Source: Gnetum montanum (Eukaryota; Streptophyta; Gnetopsida; Gnetales; Gnetaceae). Taken from it: a DNA stretch of 64,000 nt. The stretch spans positions 7,635 through 71,634 of the forward strand of contig MNCI01022058.1 in the NCBI GenBank assembly GCA_015680685.1. Reading direction: 5' to 3'. Both the position numbers and the translations under genes were made by a program. The notes under the pieces were generated by a model. It had not been told where the DNA came from and ran no database searches. It saw only the letters and a list, made by a program, of their open reading frames with translations. Shown one piece after another: positions 49,331 through 59,658 of this stretch. Position 1 is the first letter of the stretch; each line of letters starts with the position of its first letter.

Positions 49331-51150
49331 CATCTATGTGCATCAACTTTGGTCTGCTAAGCGGACATCTATTCAAACATTCAGTCAGTGTGCTAAAGAA
49401 TCCCAAGTTCAACGATGCCTGTACGCAGCAACCACAAATCAAGAAGACACTGAGTGGCTAACCGCTAACTCTAATAGAAGTACTTTATGCATAGAACCAA
49501 CTGAGGGCCTTGTATGTGCCTATATGCAAAGCATGGATAAATTGGAAAAGATCCATCAACAAGTCTCTGCTATTGATGACAGTGATGATTGGGGAAAGCT
49601 ACAGATCCTTGAAATCTTTAGATAGGAGCCCTTGGAATTGAAAACCTTATCAGCCAATTTGGAATATGCATTCTTGTAGAATGACAAGCTGGTAATCATC
49701 AATTCCACTCTTGCTCCTGAGAAAAAGAGGAAATTATTGAAAATGGTGAACAAGTGGATGGCTGCTTTTGCATGGTCATATCATGAATTGACGGGAGTTG
49801 ACCCTAGGATATGCCAACATCAGATCTATATCAACTTCTCCATGAAGCCATGATGACAACCACAAAGATGGTTGAACCCCAAACTAAAGCAAGTGTTCAA
49901 AGATAAAATTGAACAATTGTTGAAGGTGGGGTTCATCTATTCTATTGCAAATAGAAAATGGGTCAACCCACTCATTATTGTACTAAAGAAGGATGGAAAA
50001 TGAAGGGCCTATATAGACTTCTGACTACTAAACATGGTGACCTTCAAGGATCACTTCCCACTTCCATTTGTGGACCAAGTGTTGGATACTATTGTCGGGC
50101 ATTATTACTATACCTTTTTGGATGGTTATAGTGGCTATAACCAAATCCAAATTGCACTTGAAGACTAGGCAAAAATAACATTTACAAGTCCCTAGGGGAC
50201 TTTCTCATATAATAAGATCCCCTTTGGCCTGTGCAATGCACCTGCAACCTTCCAATGCCTTATCCTCAGCATCTTTCAGCAATAAATTGGCAATGGAGTA
50301 GAAGTCTTTATGGATGACTTCTCTACCTATGGAGAAATGTTTGAACAAGCCTTGGACCACCATGATAAAGTTTTTAAAAGATTTACATAAACAAATTTAC
50401 TGCTCAACTGGCAAAAGAACTACTTGATGGTCCAAGAGGACATTGTTCTGGGGCATCGCATTTCACAAGAAAGGATTAGTGTAGATCTTGAAAAAATCAG
50501 GGTCATCAAACGAATCACCAGTCAACCGAGCACTGTAAAAGATGTTCAATCATTCCTTGGCCACATTGGTTATTACCGATGCTTCATCGAGAATTTCTTG
50601 AAGATCGCCAAGCAGTTGGTGGAACTCACAAAGAAAGACGTTCCGTTTGTCTGGACCAGGGAATGCGAATCCACATTCTAAACACTCAAACAAAAACTCA
50701 TAGAAACTCAAATTATACAAGAACCCAATTGGTCTAGAGCTTTTCATATCATGAAAAATGTGTCTAATTATGCATTGGGAGCCATGCTTACACAGTTGAA
50801 TGACTAGAGATGTCCATATTATATCCACTGTGCAAGTTGAAGCATTGTGGGTGCTCAGCTCAACTACACCACCATCAAAAAGGAATTAATGGGGGTGGTG
50901 TTCGCCTTGGACAAATTCTAACACTATGTGCTCAAGTACAAGGTGTTTGTACATACTGACCATAGCTCCATTCGGTTCCTAATGAAAAAACCAACAGTGA
51001 GTCCTCGTATCATACGGTGGCTGGTGATCCTTCAGGAATTTGACCTTACTATGATAGACAGGAAGGGAATCGAGAATGTGGTTTCTGAGCACTTATCTTA
51101 GTTATGATGGGATGGCATAGAGGAGGAGGAGCCACTCTTCGATCAATTTC
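49331..51150 (+). pseudogene. element E reverse transcriptase and RNase H
   Basis: Linker with LQILEIFR, then LKMVNKWMAAFAWSYHELTG and DPRICQHQIYINFSMKP. In RT: IYSIANRKWVNPLIIVLKKD, the FMDDFSTYGEMFEQALDHHD block (catalytic DD near 50310-50320), and FLGHIGYYRCFIENFLKIAK. RNase H ends in YKVFVHTDHSSIRFLMKKPT (near 50940-50990) and ENVVSEHLS. Stops at 49851-49856, 50001-50003 and 50022-50024 replace Arg/Arg, Trp and Arg codons by single transitions. Confidence 0.8.
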
Positions 51151-52500
51151 TAGATGAACTCCTCTTCGCAGACGCAATCGATGAGCAGAGGCCCACCGGA
51201 TCAACATGGTTCAACAACATCCTCACTTATCTCTCAACACAAGAATTACCAAAAGAGTGGAACCATAAAAAGAAATAGTAGTTTCTTCACAAGGCCAAGA
51301 ACTTCATGGAAATCAACAGGCATCTTTACAAGGTGTGTGCGAATGGCTTGGTTCGATGGTGCATCCCTGATGTGGATACACTGCGTGTCCTCCAGGATGC
51401 TCACGAGGGCCTTTGTGGGGGTCACTATGTTGGACGATGCATGGTCATTAAGATCTTTCTTGCGTAATATTACTGGCCCATACTCTTCAAAGATGCACAA
51501 TGATTCACTCGCTCTTGTGAACGATGTCAGATAGATGGTGGGATGACCGCACAAATGGAGGGCCCCCAACAGTGGATCCAACCACTGGAACCCTTCGATA
51601 TTTGGGGCATCGACTTCATGGGTCCTATCACACCCATGTCCAATGGGAATGTGTACATGATCGTCACTATAGACTATTGTACTAAGTGGGTAGAGGCAAC
51701 AGCCATCACCGACTGTTCCTCAAACACAACCGCATGGTTTTTCCAACAACAAATCATGAACAGGTTTGGGGTGCCACGTGCGCTCATTTCGGACAAAGGA
51801 ACTCATTTCATGGGCACTACTTTTCATAAAATTATGCAACACTTGGGGGTCGAACATAAATTTACAACACCTTATCACCCCCAAGCCAATGAGCAAGCTA
51901 AACTCACAAATAGGAAGATTTCAAGGATCGTAACTAGGACCATCAGCAGATATAGGAGGGATTGGAGCATAAAACTTAACGATGCCCTCTAGGCCTACCA
52001 CTCCACGTGGAAAATTCCTATAGGCTACTCTCCTTACAAGTTAGTGTACGGGAAACTACCAAAACTTCCAATTCAGGTCAAAATCTGAACACTATCTACT
52101 GCCAGTGACTTGGGTATTGACTTATCACTAGCACAATGAGAACGACTCATCAACTTGAAAGTGCTAGATGAGAATTAATTAGTAGCCCTATCATCAAATG
52201 AAATCCACAAGGCTTATAATAAAAAACATCATGATCTTAGGATTCGAAAGGTAACATTTTGACATGGAGATAAGGTACTCTACTGGAACCCCACACATGT
52301 ACTACAATGTACTAAGTTTCAAACACTATGGGAGGGACCTTATATCGTTTCCGAAACCTTTTTGTCCAGCACCTTGCTTATACACAAACCTGAGGATCCC
52401 ACAAAAACACAGTTAGTCAATACACAATAATTAAAACCCTTCCATGAACTCCAAAAAACTAGTGCTACTACCTTCTCATCATGCAGTTGACCTTGTTCCA
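51151..52500 (+). pseudogene. element E integrase, catalytic Glu replaced by Lys
   Basis: The zinc-binding region lies near 51390-51530 (AHEGLCGGHYVGR). The core is an open frame of 149 codons (51543-51992): D24 in WGIDFMGPI, D84 in SDKGTHF, and at residue 120, exactly 35 residues after D84, Lys (QAKLTNR; codon 51900-51902) where Glu is expected. The C-terminal part follows near 52330-52440 (TLWEGPYIVSET, VNTQ). The core lacks the DD35E triad and would not insert DNA. Confidence 0.85.
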
Positions 52501-53760
52501 TTTTTTAGATCTCCTCCTCTCAACTTAGTCATGGGGGAGAACACCTTCCATGCTAACCAATTCTACTAATCCATCAGTTTCTTTTGCAAGTTTTTATTTT
52601 ACACCTTTTTGTTTTACAACATCATTCATATGTCTACCATTCTTTCTTACTTTTTCCTTCTTTCTTTACTTATTTATTTATTTGGATGCTTATTTTTATC
52701 AATTTGTTTGTATTATACTTTTCATTAATAAGCCATCTTATTGTCACAGGATGTACTAGTGCGGTTGTTTTTCTTTGCAATGGGTTGCATGCTATGGTCA
52801 ACCTAATATATTTAGCTCCCGCCTTTGGATTGTTGTTCTAGGCAGTCATGTAAAACCCTCGTTTCATGTAACAAGCAGTGAGTCCACATCATCCACCCAT
52901 CCCATGGTCTTCTTTATTTTGGAAACATGCCATCCCTTTCAATTAAATAAAACTTTAATTAATTCATGACTTGTGTAGTTTTCAGACTTGAGAAGGACCC
53001 AATGGGTTGAACAAGGTGTGACTTCAAGGGAATTGCAACATTCTTCATACTTTTCTATTCCCTTGTATGTGAGCGTGTGTCCTCATGGACTTCTTACCAC
53101 TCCATATCTTCTCCTAACCAAAAGTCATTTGGCAATTTGGCCTTTCATGGTGTGATCCTCAATAAAAAAAAGATGATTCAAAGCACACCCCTTAGCCAAA
53201 TACATGCAAAAACGCATGGGTCTTTGCATGGTGTGGTTCCCAGAAAAAAAAATAAACACATGGGAATTCAAAGCATACCCCTTAGACCACCTTTAACGGG
53301 CTACATGTACTTGTTATGGGACTTGCTTTGTCCCCTCTAACTTAGCCCTTTTTCACTTCCTATCGCTCACTCATGTTGGAGTGGTGGTTGTTTGTGGGAG
53401 CATTCTTGTGCCTCTAAAGGGATGAACTAGTCTTCGAATGTTGCTACAAGGGCACTACACATGGTTGGTTTTGGGTCTGGACTAAGGATGAATCCTACTA
53501 GGTCACTTAATTACACACTTCACAAGAGATTTCATGTGACCAACATTAGGAATTCCATCTCACTCCCTTCTCTCTTCATCATTTGCTTCCCCTTATTCAC
53601 CTCACTGTCAATTTTATGTCTTAAGTGTCTAACGTTTTCTGCTTGAACTTCTAATTCTTTGGCTAGTTCTTATGGTTTTGGGTATTAACTCGTAGTCACC
53701 ATTAATTAACTACAGGGCCCACAGACTCCTGTTTTAATAATATGCAAGGGCTACTAAGGC
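52501..53760 (+). other. element E 3' noncoding spacer
   Basis: Begins at a G-rich tract CATGGGGGAG (52528-52537). It shares its order and length (about 1.2 kb) with the spacer of C and contains a repeated phrase CAAAGCAYACCCCTTAG (about 53178 and 53267), also present in A. Short frames here are taken as chance. Confidence 0.6.
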
Positions 53761-54063
53761 TACTACCTACTATGGGGAGGACCCACTTGCATATCCTTTG
53801 GTTCCAATTGTTAATTCCTCTTCCCTTGATATGGTTGGTTGATCATTTATGTGCTCACCATCGCATGGTCCCTCATCCACAAAGTTCCATACTATGACAT
53901 TCTCCTCATTTCGACTCTCCTTCTACTTATAATCTTCCTTCCTCTTGCACTCATACTATTCTCTGGTCTCTGAAATCTTGAATCACCCCTGTGTTGTGCT
54001 CTAATTCATACCTTTGGAATTTTTCTTCACCAGTCGACACAGGTCAACAATCAAAACACAACT

Positions 54064-54154
54064 GCATCAACTAGGCCCCGTATATGCAACCCCCTACATT
54101 AATGTAGCCTCGTCTACGCAGCCCCATTGATGCATGACAAAAATGCTATATATA
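54064..54154 (+). promoter_or_regulatory. U3-like block with TATA inside element E
   Basis: catcaactaggcc, cattaatgtagcc and cattgatgcatga appear in the same order as cgtcaactgggcc, cgttaatgtggcc and gcatcgatgcgac in the E LTR U3 (from 45508), followed by TATATATA (54147-54154) where the LTR has TATAAATA. After TATA the two do not match. It is placed directly upstream of the extra coding segment. Promoter activity is inferred. Confidence 0.45.
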
Positions 54155-54247
54155 CCCACGTTGTGCCTTTGAATTTTGTCCATTTATACAAAAAGCTAGG
54201 GGAGCTTTTCCATTTTTTCTGCACCACCACTTCTTTCTGAGAACAAC

Positions 54248-57200
54248 ATGCTTCCACTGCGTGTCCCAATTCAATCATTCTTTCAACCCTTTAGCAACCA
54301 AAGGTATGCTCTTCATCGTGGGGGGGGGGGGGGGGGGGGGGGGNGGGGGGTGAGGTCTCTAGTTATTATTATAATTGTTATTATAATTATCAACGACTTA
54401 ACACCTGTTAGGGGACAAACAAGAAAAAACAAAACAACACTATAAATTGCAACTCATGTCTTATTGTTTTTTCTAACCCCTTAATTATACTCCGGGGAAC
54501 TTAATAGGATGCACATGTCATTTTCATGGCTTGGTCAAAATGAGAAGGTGTATGATTGCCATTTTCAACAACTTATACACACATTTTAATTCATGGTTAT
54601 GCTGTGACTATAGATGGCACCCAAACCGAGGCATCCAAGGGGAGAAGGACCATCCTAACGAATGGACAAGTGATCAAGAATGGGAAGAGGACAAGGCGCA
54701 CAACCTCCAAAGCATGCGGAGGGCTCACACACAACTGGCCCCCTCTGCGAAGAACCTAACATGGAATCTATTCATCAGATTCCTAAAGTGGACATCCCTG
54801 GCAAACATGGCTTGAGGTCACCCTGACCCAAGCTTGTATTGATGTTATTAAGCCAAGGGAGCTGCAATGAATGGTCCTTTAGCAGTTGAACTTCAGACCA
54901 TTTCTAGAGAATGCACTAGAGGAAGTCAAAACCCAATTGCAAAATTCTCCTACGTGACCAATCATCACCTCTACTGGTGAATGGTACCTAGGTGAATCTT
55001 ACCTCTTCTGGAAAAATCAACAACTAGGGTTTAAAGTAAGAATTAAAGACATTCATGTCTCTTACTCTACTAAAGCAATTGCACAAGCTCTAGGGTTGCC
55101 AGAGATCAAAGCTGATGTGGCAGAGATTCCTAAACAAGCATATTCTAAGGTAAAAGGGGAGTGGATCAAGTAGTGTTATGGGGTAGAACGTAAAGAGTTT
55201 GGCACCCTAACCATTGTAGAGAGGATTTATTAAAACATCATGTATTACCACTTGAATCCAACGGTAAGACCCAGCAAGATCATGGCCTTCTCTGCTTGTG
55301 CATGTGCCACTCTGCATGGAAAGTTCCCCATCAAACTTCCATAGTTATTGTTCTTGGAGATTGAGAAGAGATTTGCTGAAAATGAATGTGGAAGGTGAGC
55401 TCTACGCTTTCCATGTCTAATCAAAAAATTATGTAAATGGGCAGGGATAGCATGATACGTCAATGACACACTTCATCATGCCCTAATTGCCTCATGGTGA
55501 GAGATGATGAAGGACAAGACTCTAGCCACAACACAACTCAAGGAAGAGCAGCAACCACCTCCATCACCTACACAAGCAACAAGGTCGGTCTCACTGATAA
55601 TCGAAAAACACATACACGAGATCCAACAATTGCTCTTGAGCTAAAAGGAGTGATCAGTAGGAACTGGTGGAGGAGAAGACCCTTCAGTCTATTGCCCGAC
55701 AATGAGCCACCTTGAGCAAGTGGCTCAATCAGTGAGTCTGCTAGAGAGAGCAGGGTCGATGTTTTCTATCACTCAAGCACAAGTACCTGCTAGAACTGAT
55801 CCTAGTGTCCAAGAAGTAACAGTGTCCACCCAACAGTTATTTCCTGAAATTTCAATAAATGTCGCTACTTTTTCAGTGCGCTTGGAGGATGGTAAGGGGG
55901 AAACTATCCTAGTAATGCAACACCAGGGATAAGAAGTTGCAATTAAAGTGGTTGATGACACAAGTGCTATGACACTTAATGCACCTACGGCTCTTATACC
56001 AAATGTACATGGACTTGAAGATGTACATATGTCCGCAGGAACTTCATGTATTAGGATCAACACAGCACAACATGAAGAGTTGTTGGACCTATTGGTGGGA
56101 ATTAGGCAACCACTTTTCAATGCCTTTGATCTTTTGGATAACATTACTGCAACCTAGTCGGAGCTGCTTTCAGCAAGTGGAAAGTGCCTCATCTTGGAGG
56201 GGTAACTTGAAGTGGCACAAGCAGATCATCAATGCTTGACTATGGAGGTTGCCCAATTAAGGGCCCAACTTACTGATCTATCTCTTCTCAACCATGAACT
56301 CACCAAGGATGAAGCTTTTCAACAACTTCAAACCAAACTTTAGAAGGTTGAGGATGAGTGGGAGACGGTAATCTTTGACAAGTTTTTAATAGATGCTCAT
56401 GCTTACCATCTAAACAAGGACTTGGTAGAGGTTCACGAAGAGAATGTCAAGCTGACCACAGAAGTTCATCACTTGTGCAAGGTTGATGTGGAGAATCAAC
56501 ACATGAAAAACTTTATCCATCAATAGTAGGAGGAGCTAGCTAGGATAAACACTGATGTGAGGAGATTGGCAACTAAAAATCATAATCTGTCTATGGAGGA
56601 AGTTCGAGCCTTGCGACAAAAATCAACAATTGAAATCACCACTTGGAAAAATGAAGCCCTTAAGTTTGAATGAGTTAAAAATCACTATAGGGACGAAGTG
56701 GGATAACAAAAGGAGGTCAATGAAAAAGAGTCTCAAGTCACAAAGGCTAAAATGAACCAAGCACTCCAATAGCTTAAGGAAGAAGGTGAGGTGTGGCAAC
56801 CCATCTTCGATGCGTTGAACGCCTACAATCAAGTTGAGATCCATCTCAAGGAGCTACAGATTAAAGAGATGACGAAGTACATGGAGTTAGCCAATCTTCG
56901 TTATGCAAACCTAGCAATGTTAACAGCTGCAAGGCCATAGTAAGACCTAGAGAAGCAAGTGGCCACCTCGTATTCTTTGCACTCGAAGGGCATAAAGGGA
57001 CAAAGCAAAAGCTAGAAAAAGCCAATGTAGAACTCGAAGTTCTTTGCACTCGTTTTGAAGGACAACATGCGGTTGTGGAAAACTTGGCCTGATGAATGAA
57101 CAACTACTAGTAGCTGCAAACATGAATCAGAGGGTTCAACATCGAATGAAAGTAATTCATTGCTTAGTTCATCAATTTGAAGGAACTTTTTCCTGCACTT

Positions 57201-57430
57201 TCATGTCCTTAGGATGTTCCTATTCCGGCACACATTGGTGAAGCTACCTAGATAGTGAACGATCCTAGAAGCAAAGAAGATAAAATGAGGGCATTATTGA
57301 AGGCTTTTTGATTACCTCCAAAAGTTGCAGTTGTTGCAAGGCAATCATTATCAATTCCACAAAAACCACATGTGCCAAAAGCTGGTGAAGGCCTATCAGA
57401 GCCACTACCACCAGGGATGGTATGACCTTC
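54248..57430 (+). pseudogene. element E extra 3' coding segment, unknown function, coiled-coil part
   Basis: Not recognised. About 3 kb between integrase and 3' LTR can be read as one decayed coding region with stops and shifts. The possible start is ATG 54248 (MLPLRVPIQSFFQ), interrupted by the poly-G/N artefact. The middle (54800-55490) reads TLTQACIDVIKPRELQ, later GVERKEFGTLTIVERIY, SKIMAFSACACATLHGKFPI and LLFLEIEKRFAENECG. From 55,702 an open part (SHLEQVAQSVSLLERAGSMF) leads to an E/K/L/Q-rich stretch at 56200-57100 (EVAQLRAQLTDLS, VEVHEENVKLTTEVHHL, LARINTDVRRLATKN) with coiled-coil character. A has no such segment; in C it is lost or absent. It might be an env-like or captured host gene. 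No membrane segment or signal peptide is clear. Confidence 0.5.
54320..54350. repeat. poly-G run with N
   Basis: About 30 G with one N at 54344. Such a run is likely a base-calling or gap artefact and its length should not be trusted. Confidence 0.85.
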
Positions 57431-57632
57431 TCTAGCAACTTTAGCGTTTTTTTGGTAGGGTGTTCAATTTTGTCTTTGAACACCACAATTTTGTAGTTTA
57501 TTTTTTTTGTACACCCATGCACTTAGTATGTTAATAGATTTAGTGTATGTAAATATGTTTCATTGTATGTTTAGTTAATATCTTCATACCTTCCAAGTTG
57601 TAATAAACTCAAGGACAAGTTTTCAATCAATC

Positions 57633-57641
57633 GTGGGGGTA
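57633..57641 (+). promoter_or_regulatory. element E polypurine tract
   Basis: GTGGGGGTA touches the 3' LTR start TGATGAAG. Element A has GTGTGGGTA at the same place. Confidence 0.75.
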
Positions 57642-58567
57642 TGATGAAGTGTTCGGTTGATACATCAAATGGGCCACGTTAACAGAGCCTTGTTGACATG
57701 GTCGCATTGATGTGACTCCATTGACATATCCATCCATGTGTTGATGCGACTGCGTTAATGTAGAGTTTGTCTTTTGCTATAAATATGCATGCACCCGCAG
57801 CATTTATGGCATCTTATGCAGTCGTCATAGCAAAACTCTTGTAGTTTGTTCCTGTAGAAGTTAGAATATTTTTACAAGTGCCCATAGCAGGTGTGAGAAA
57901 GGTGTATAACTCTTTATTCGAGTGCTAATGTACCTGAGCCCATTGGTGTGACTGGCAATAAAGATAAGCTTTTTGAGCATTCCTTGCAGCATTTGGATTT
58001 AATCACTTAAGCATTTTAATAGTTTAATGTTTCCACACTTTAATAATTTCAAAAGCTTTTATTGTTATNGAAGATTTGTGTAATCTAGGATTATTCTACC
58101 CTATTGCTTAACTCTCNGTTTCATATTTTATGAGAACCATAGGCACAACCATCTCGAACATAAATTAGACACTTGGTAACCTAGTAACGCTTAACATCTG
58201 GTAACCCAGCAGTGGTTAGGGTATGGTCAGAATGTGCATGGAAGATGGGATCAGTTGCTTATGCTAGGGAGAGTTAAGCAATAGGGTAGAATAATCCTAG
58301 ATTACACAAATCTTATTTCCTTACAATTAAAGAACTAGAATTTAAAAGATAAAAATAAAACCAATAAAAATCATTTACCTCAATCTCACTTAACCATCGC
58401 TTTAGAACACCACAAGTGAGGTTGGGAACACAACGACTACTCTAACCAAGTCTTGCTAGCTAGCGTGTGGTGTATGCAAGTGCTCACAGTCTACGGAATT
58501 TGACCAAGTTGTGCATGAACACCCATGATTTGTATGGTTGGGCGTAGGGGTACCTCACCACTCATCA
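57642..58567 (+). repeat. element E 3' LTR
   Basis: 926 bp ending CACTCATCA. TATAAATA near 57778. It holds the segment 58070-58116 bounded by two Ns, which is an inverted copy of 58269-58314 and probably an assembly fault. Confidence 0.88.
58069..58117. other. 47 bp inverted segment flanked by Ns
   Basis: N at 58069 and 58117 enclose a segment that is the reverse complement of 58269-58314 over 46 of 47 bases. The 5' LTR of E has an unrelated short AT stretch (ttttacaattattttcc) here. Confidence 0.85.
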
Positions 58568-59140
58568 GTTATACAAGGGCATTAAGGGCTAGAACCTACT
58601 TTGGGAAGGATCCACTTGTATAACTATTGTATCTTATACTTGCCAAGTGATTCCACATGATCTTGACCTTCCACCATCAAAAAATGTCAATAAATACTTT
58701 CCATATCATTTAAACTATCCATTCTCACGACACAAATTCATTACTCTTCTTATCCATTGACAAGCCAGGAAAAATTCAGTGTTGGATTCCTTTAATCTTT
58801 ATCTTCATTTCCTTCATTGTAGTAATTTTCACCTTGTCTATGACTAACTCGTGAGTCATATCCCTTGGAGGAATGATTTAAAGTTAAAAGATCATTAAGA
58901 CATAAAACCAATGATTAGATCTAGATTCAATTAAGAACACCACACTTACAGCTATCACCCATAAGTAAAATCAATAATATTCATTGTAACTTATAACATT
59001 AAGTTCAAAGATGAATACAATTAATTAAACCAAATTTAATTTAAATAAATTTATGAGAAATATGAAAGATTACAAAGGAGACATCACCTTATTTGTAACC
59101 CTGCTCTATTGTCTCTGTAGTGCAACAACTTCACAATCTT
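58568..59140 (+). other. element C distal spacer, right of E
   Basis: Begins with the second GTTAT of the E target duplication. acaagggcattaagggc and acctactttgggaaggatcc match gcaagggctactaaggc and acctactatggggaggaccc at about 53740-53785 inside E. Homology fades after about 200 bp. Confidence 0.55.
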
Positions 59141-59658
59141 AAAACATTGTTGGTTGTTAATTGCCACAAAGCATCAACACTCTTCCTTTACAATTTTGTG
59201 TGCAAACAAAAATTCTAATTTGGTGTGGTTCTCTTAAGAGTATCCTCTCTCTATTTCTTCATATCCCTTTTCCTATTCCTTTGCCCCCACCCCCTCCCCC
59301 CCAGACCCCCCCTTTTCTGTTGCATCTAGCCAAAAACTTTATAAGGACTAGTCTGGCACAAGAGGAGCCACCACCTATGTATAATGGCTATGGCAATTAC
59401 ACTATAGTATAAATCAAGGTATTGTATTCTTCAACTGCCACCACATGGTTGCCACGCAACAAAACCTACACCTCTAGTTCAAGTCTTTAGTACATAAAAC
59501 CTAATAAATTAATAATAATAAAATAATAATAAACTAATACTCATCACTATAATAAAATATAATAAACTAAAAACATCAAAATAACTAAATTAAATACTAA
59601 TTAAATAATTAACAATATGTAATTAAGATTTAAAAACTATGAATTTTGGGGTTTAACA
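59141..59658 (-). repeat. probable element F 3' LTR, left end uncertain
   Basis: The right boundary is proposed at 59658: minus sense AGTCGGGGATAG followed by TGTTAAACCCC looks like a PPT/LTR junction. The left boundary was not found; 59141 is only where recognisable C sequence fades. AT-rich, with a C-rich run at 59283-59312. Confidence 0.4.

Larger units (their letters stand above)
45486..58567 (+). mobile_element. element E: Ty3/Gypsy element with an extra 3' coding segment
   Basis: 13,082 bp, TGATGAAG...CACTCATCA, with a perfect target duplication GTTAT (45481-45485 and 58568-58572). Order: 5' LTR, gag, protease, RT, RNase H, integrase, 1.2 kb spacer, U3-like block, about 3 kb of extra coding DNA, PPT, 3' LTR. 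PBS and gag start are deleted. Confidence 0.9.
20574..59140 (+). mobile_element. element C: oldest Ty3/Gypsy element, split by B and E, lacking RT and integrase
   Basis: Pieces in order: 5' LTR (about 20574-21450), PBS, gag start (21598-21930), [B inserted], rest of gag and protease (41225-43840), remnant (43843-44300), 3' spacer (44301-45485), [E inserted], distal spacer (58568 to about 59140). Gag, protease and spacer are collinear with those of A and E. No 3' LTR was found; the right end is lost or hidden by element F. The left end is approximate because U3 is eroded. Confidence 0.7.

Noticed and set aside
54248-54445. 65-codon frame with poly-Gly as a real glycine-rich protein
   Set aside because: The glycine run comes from the poly-G/N artefact.
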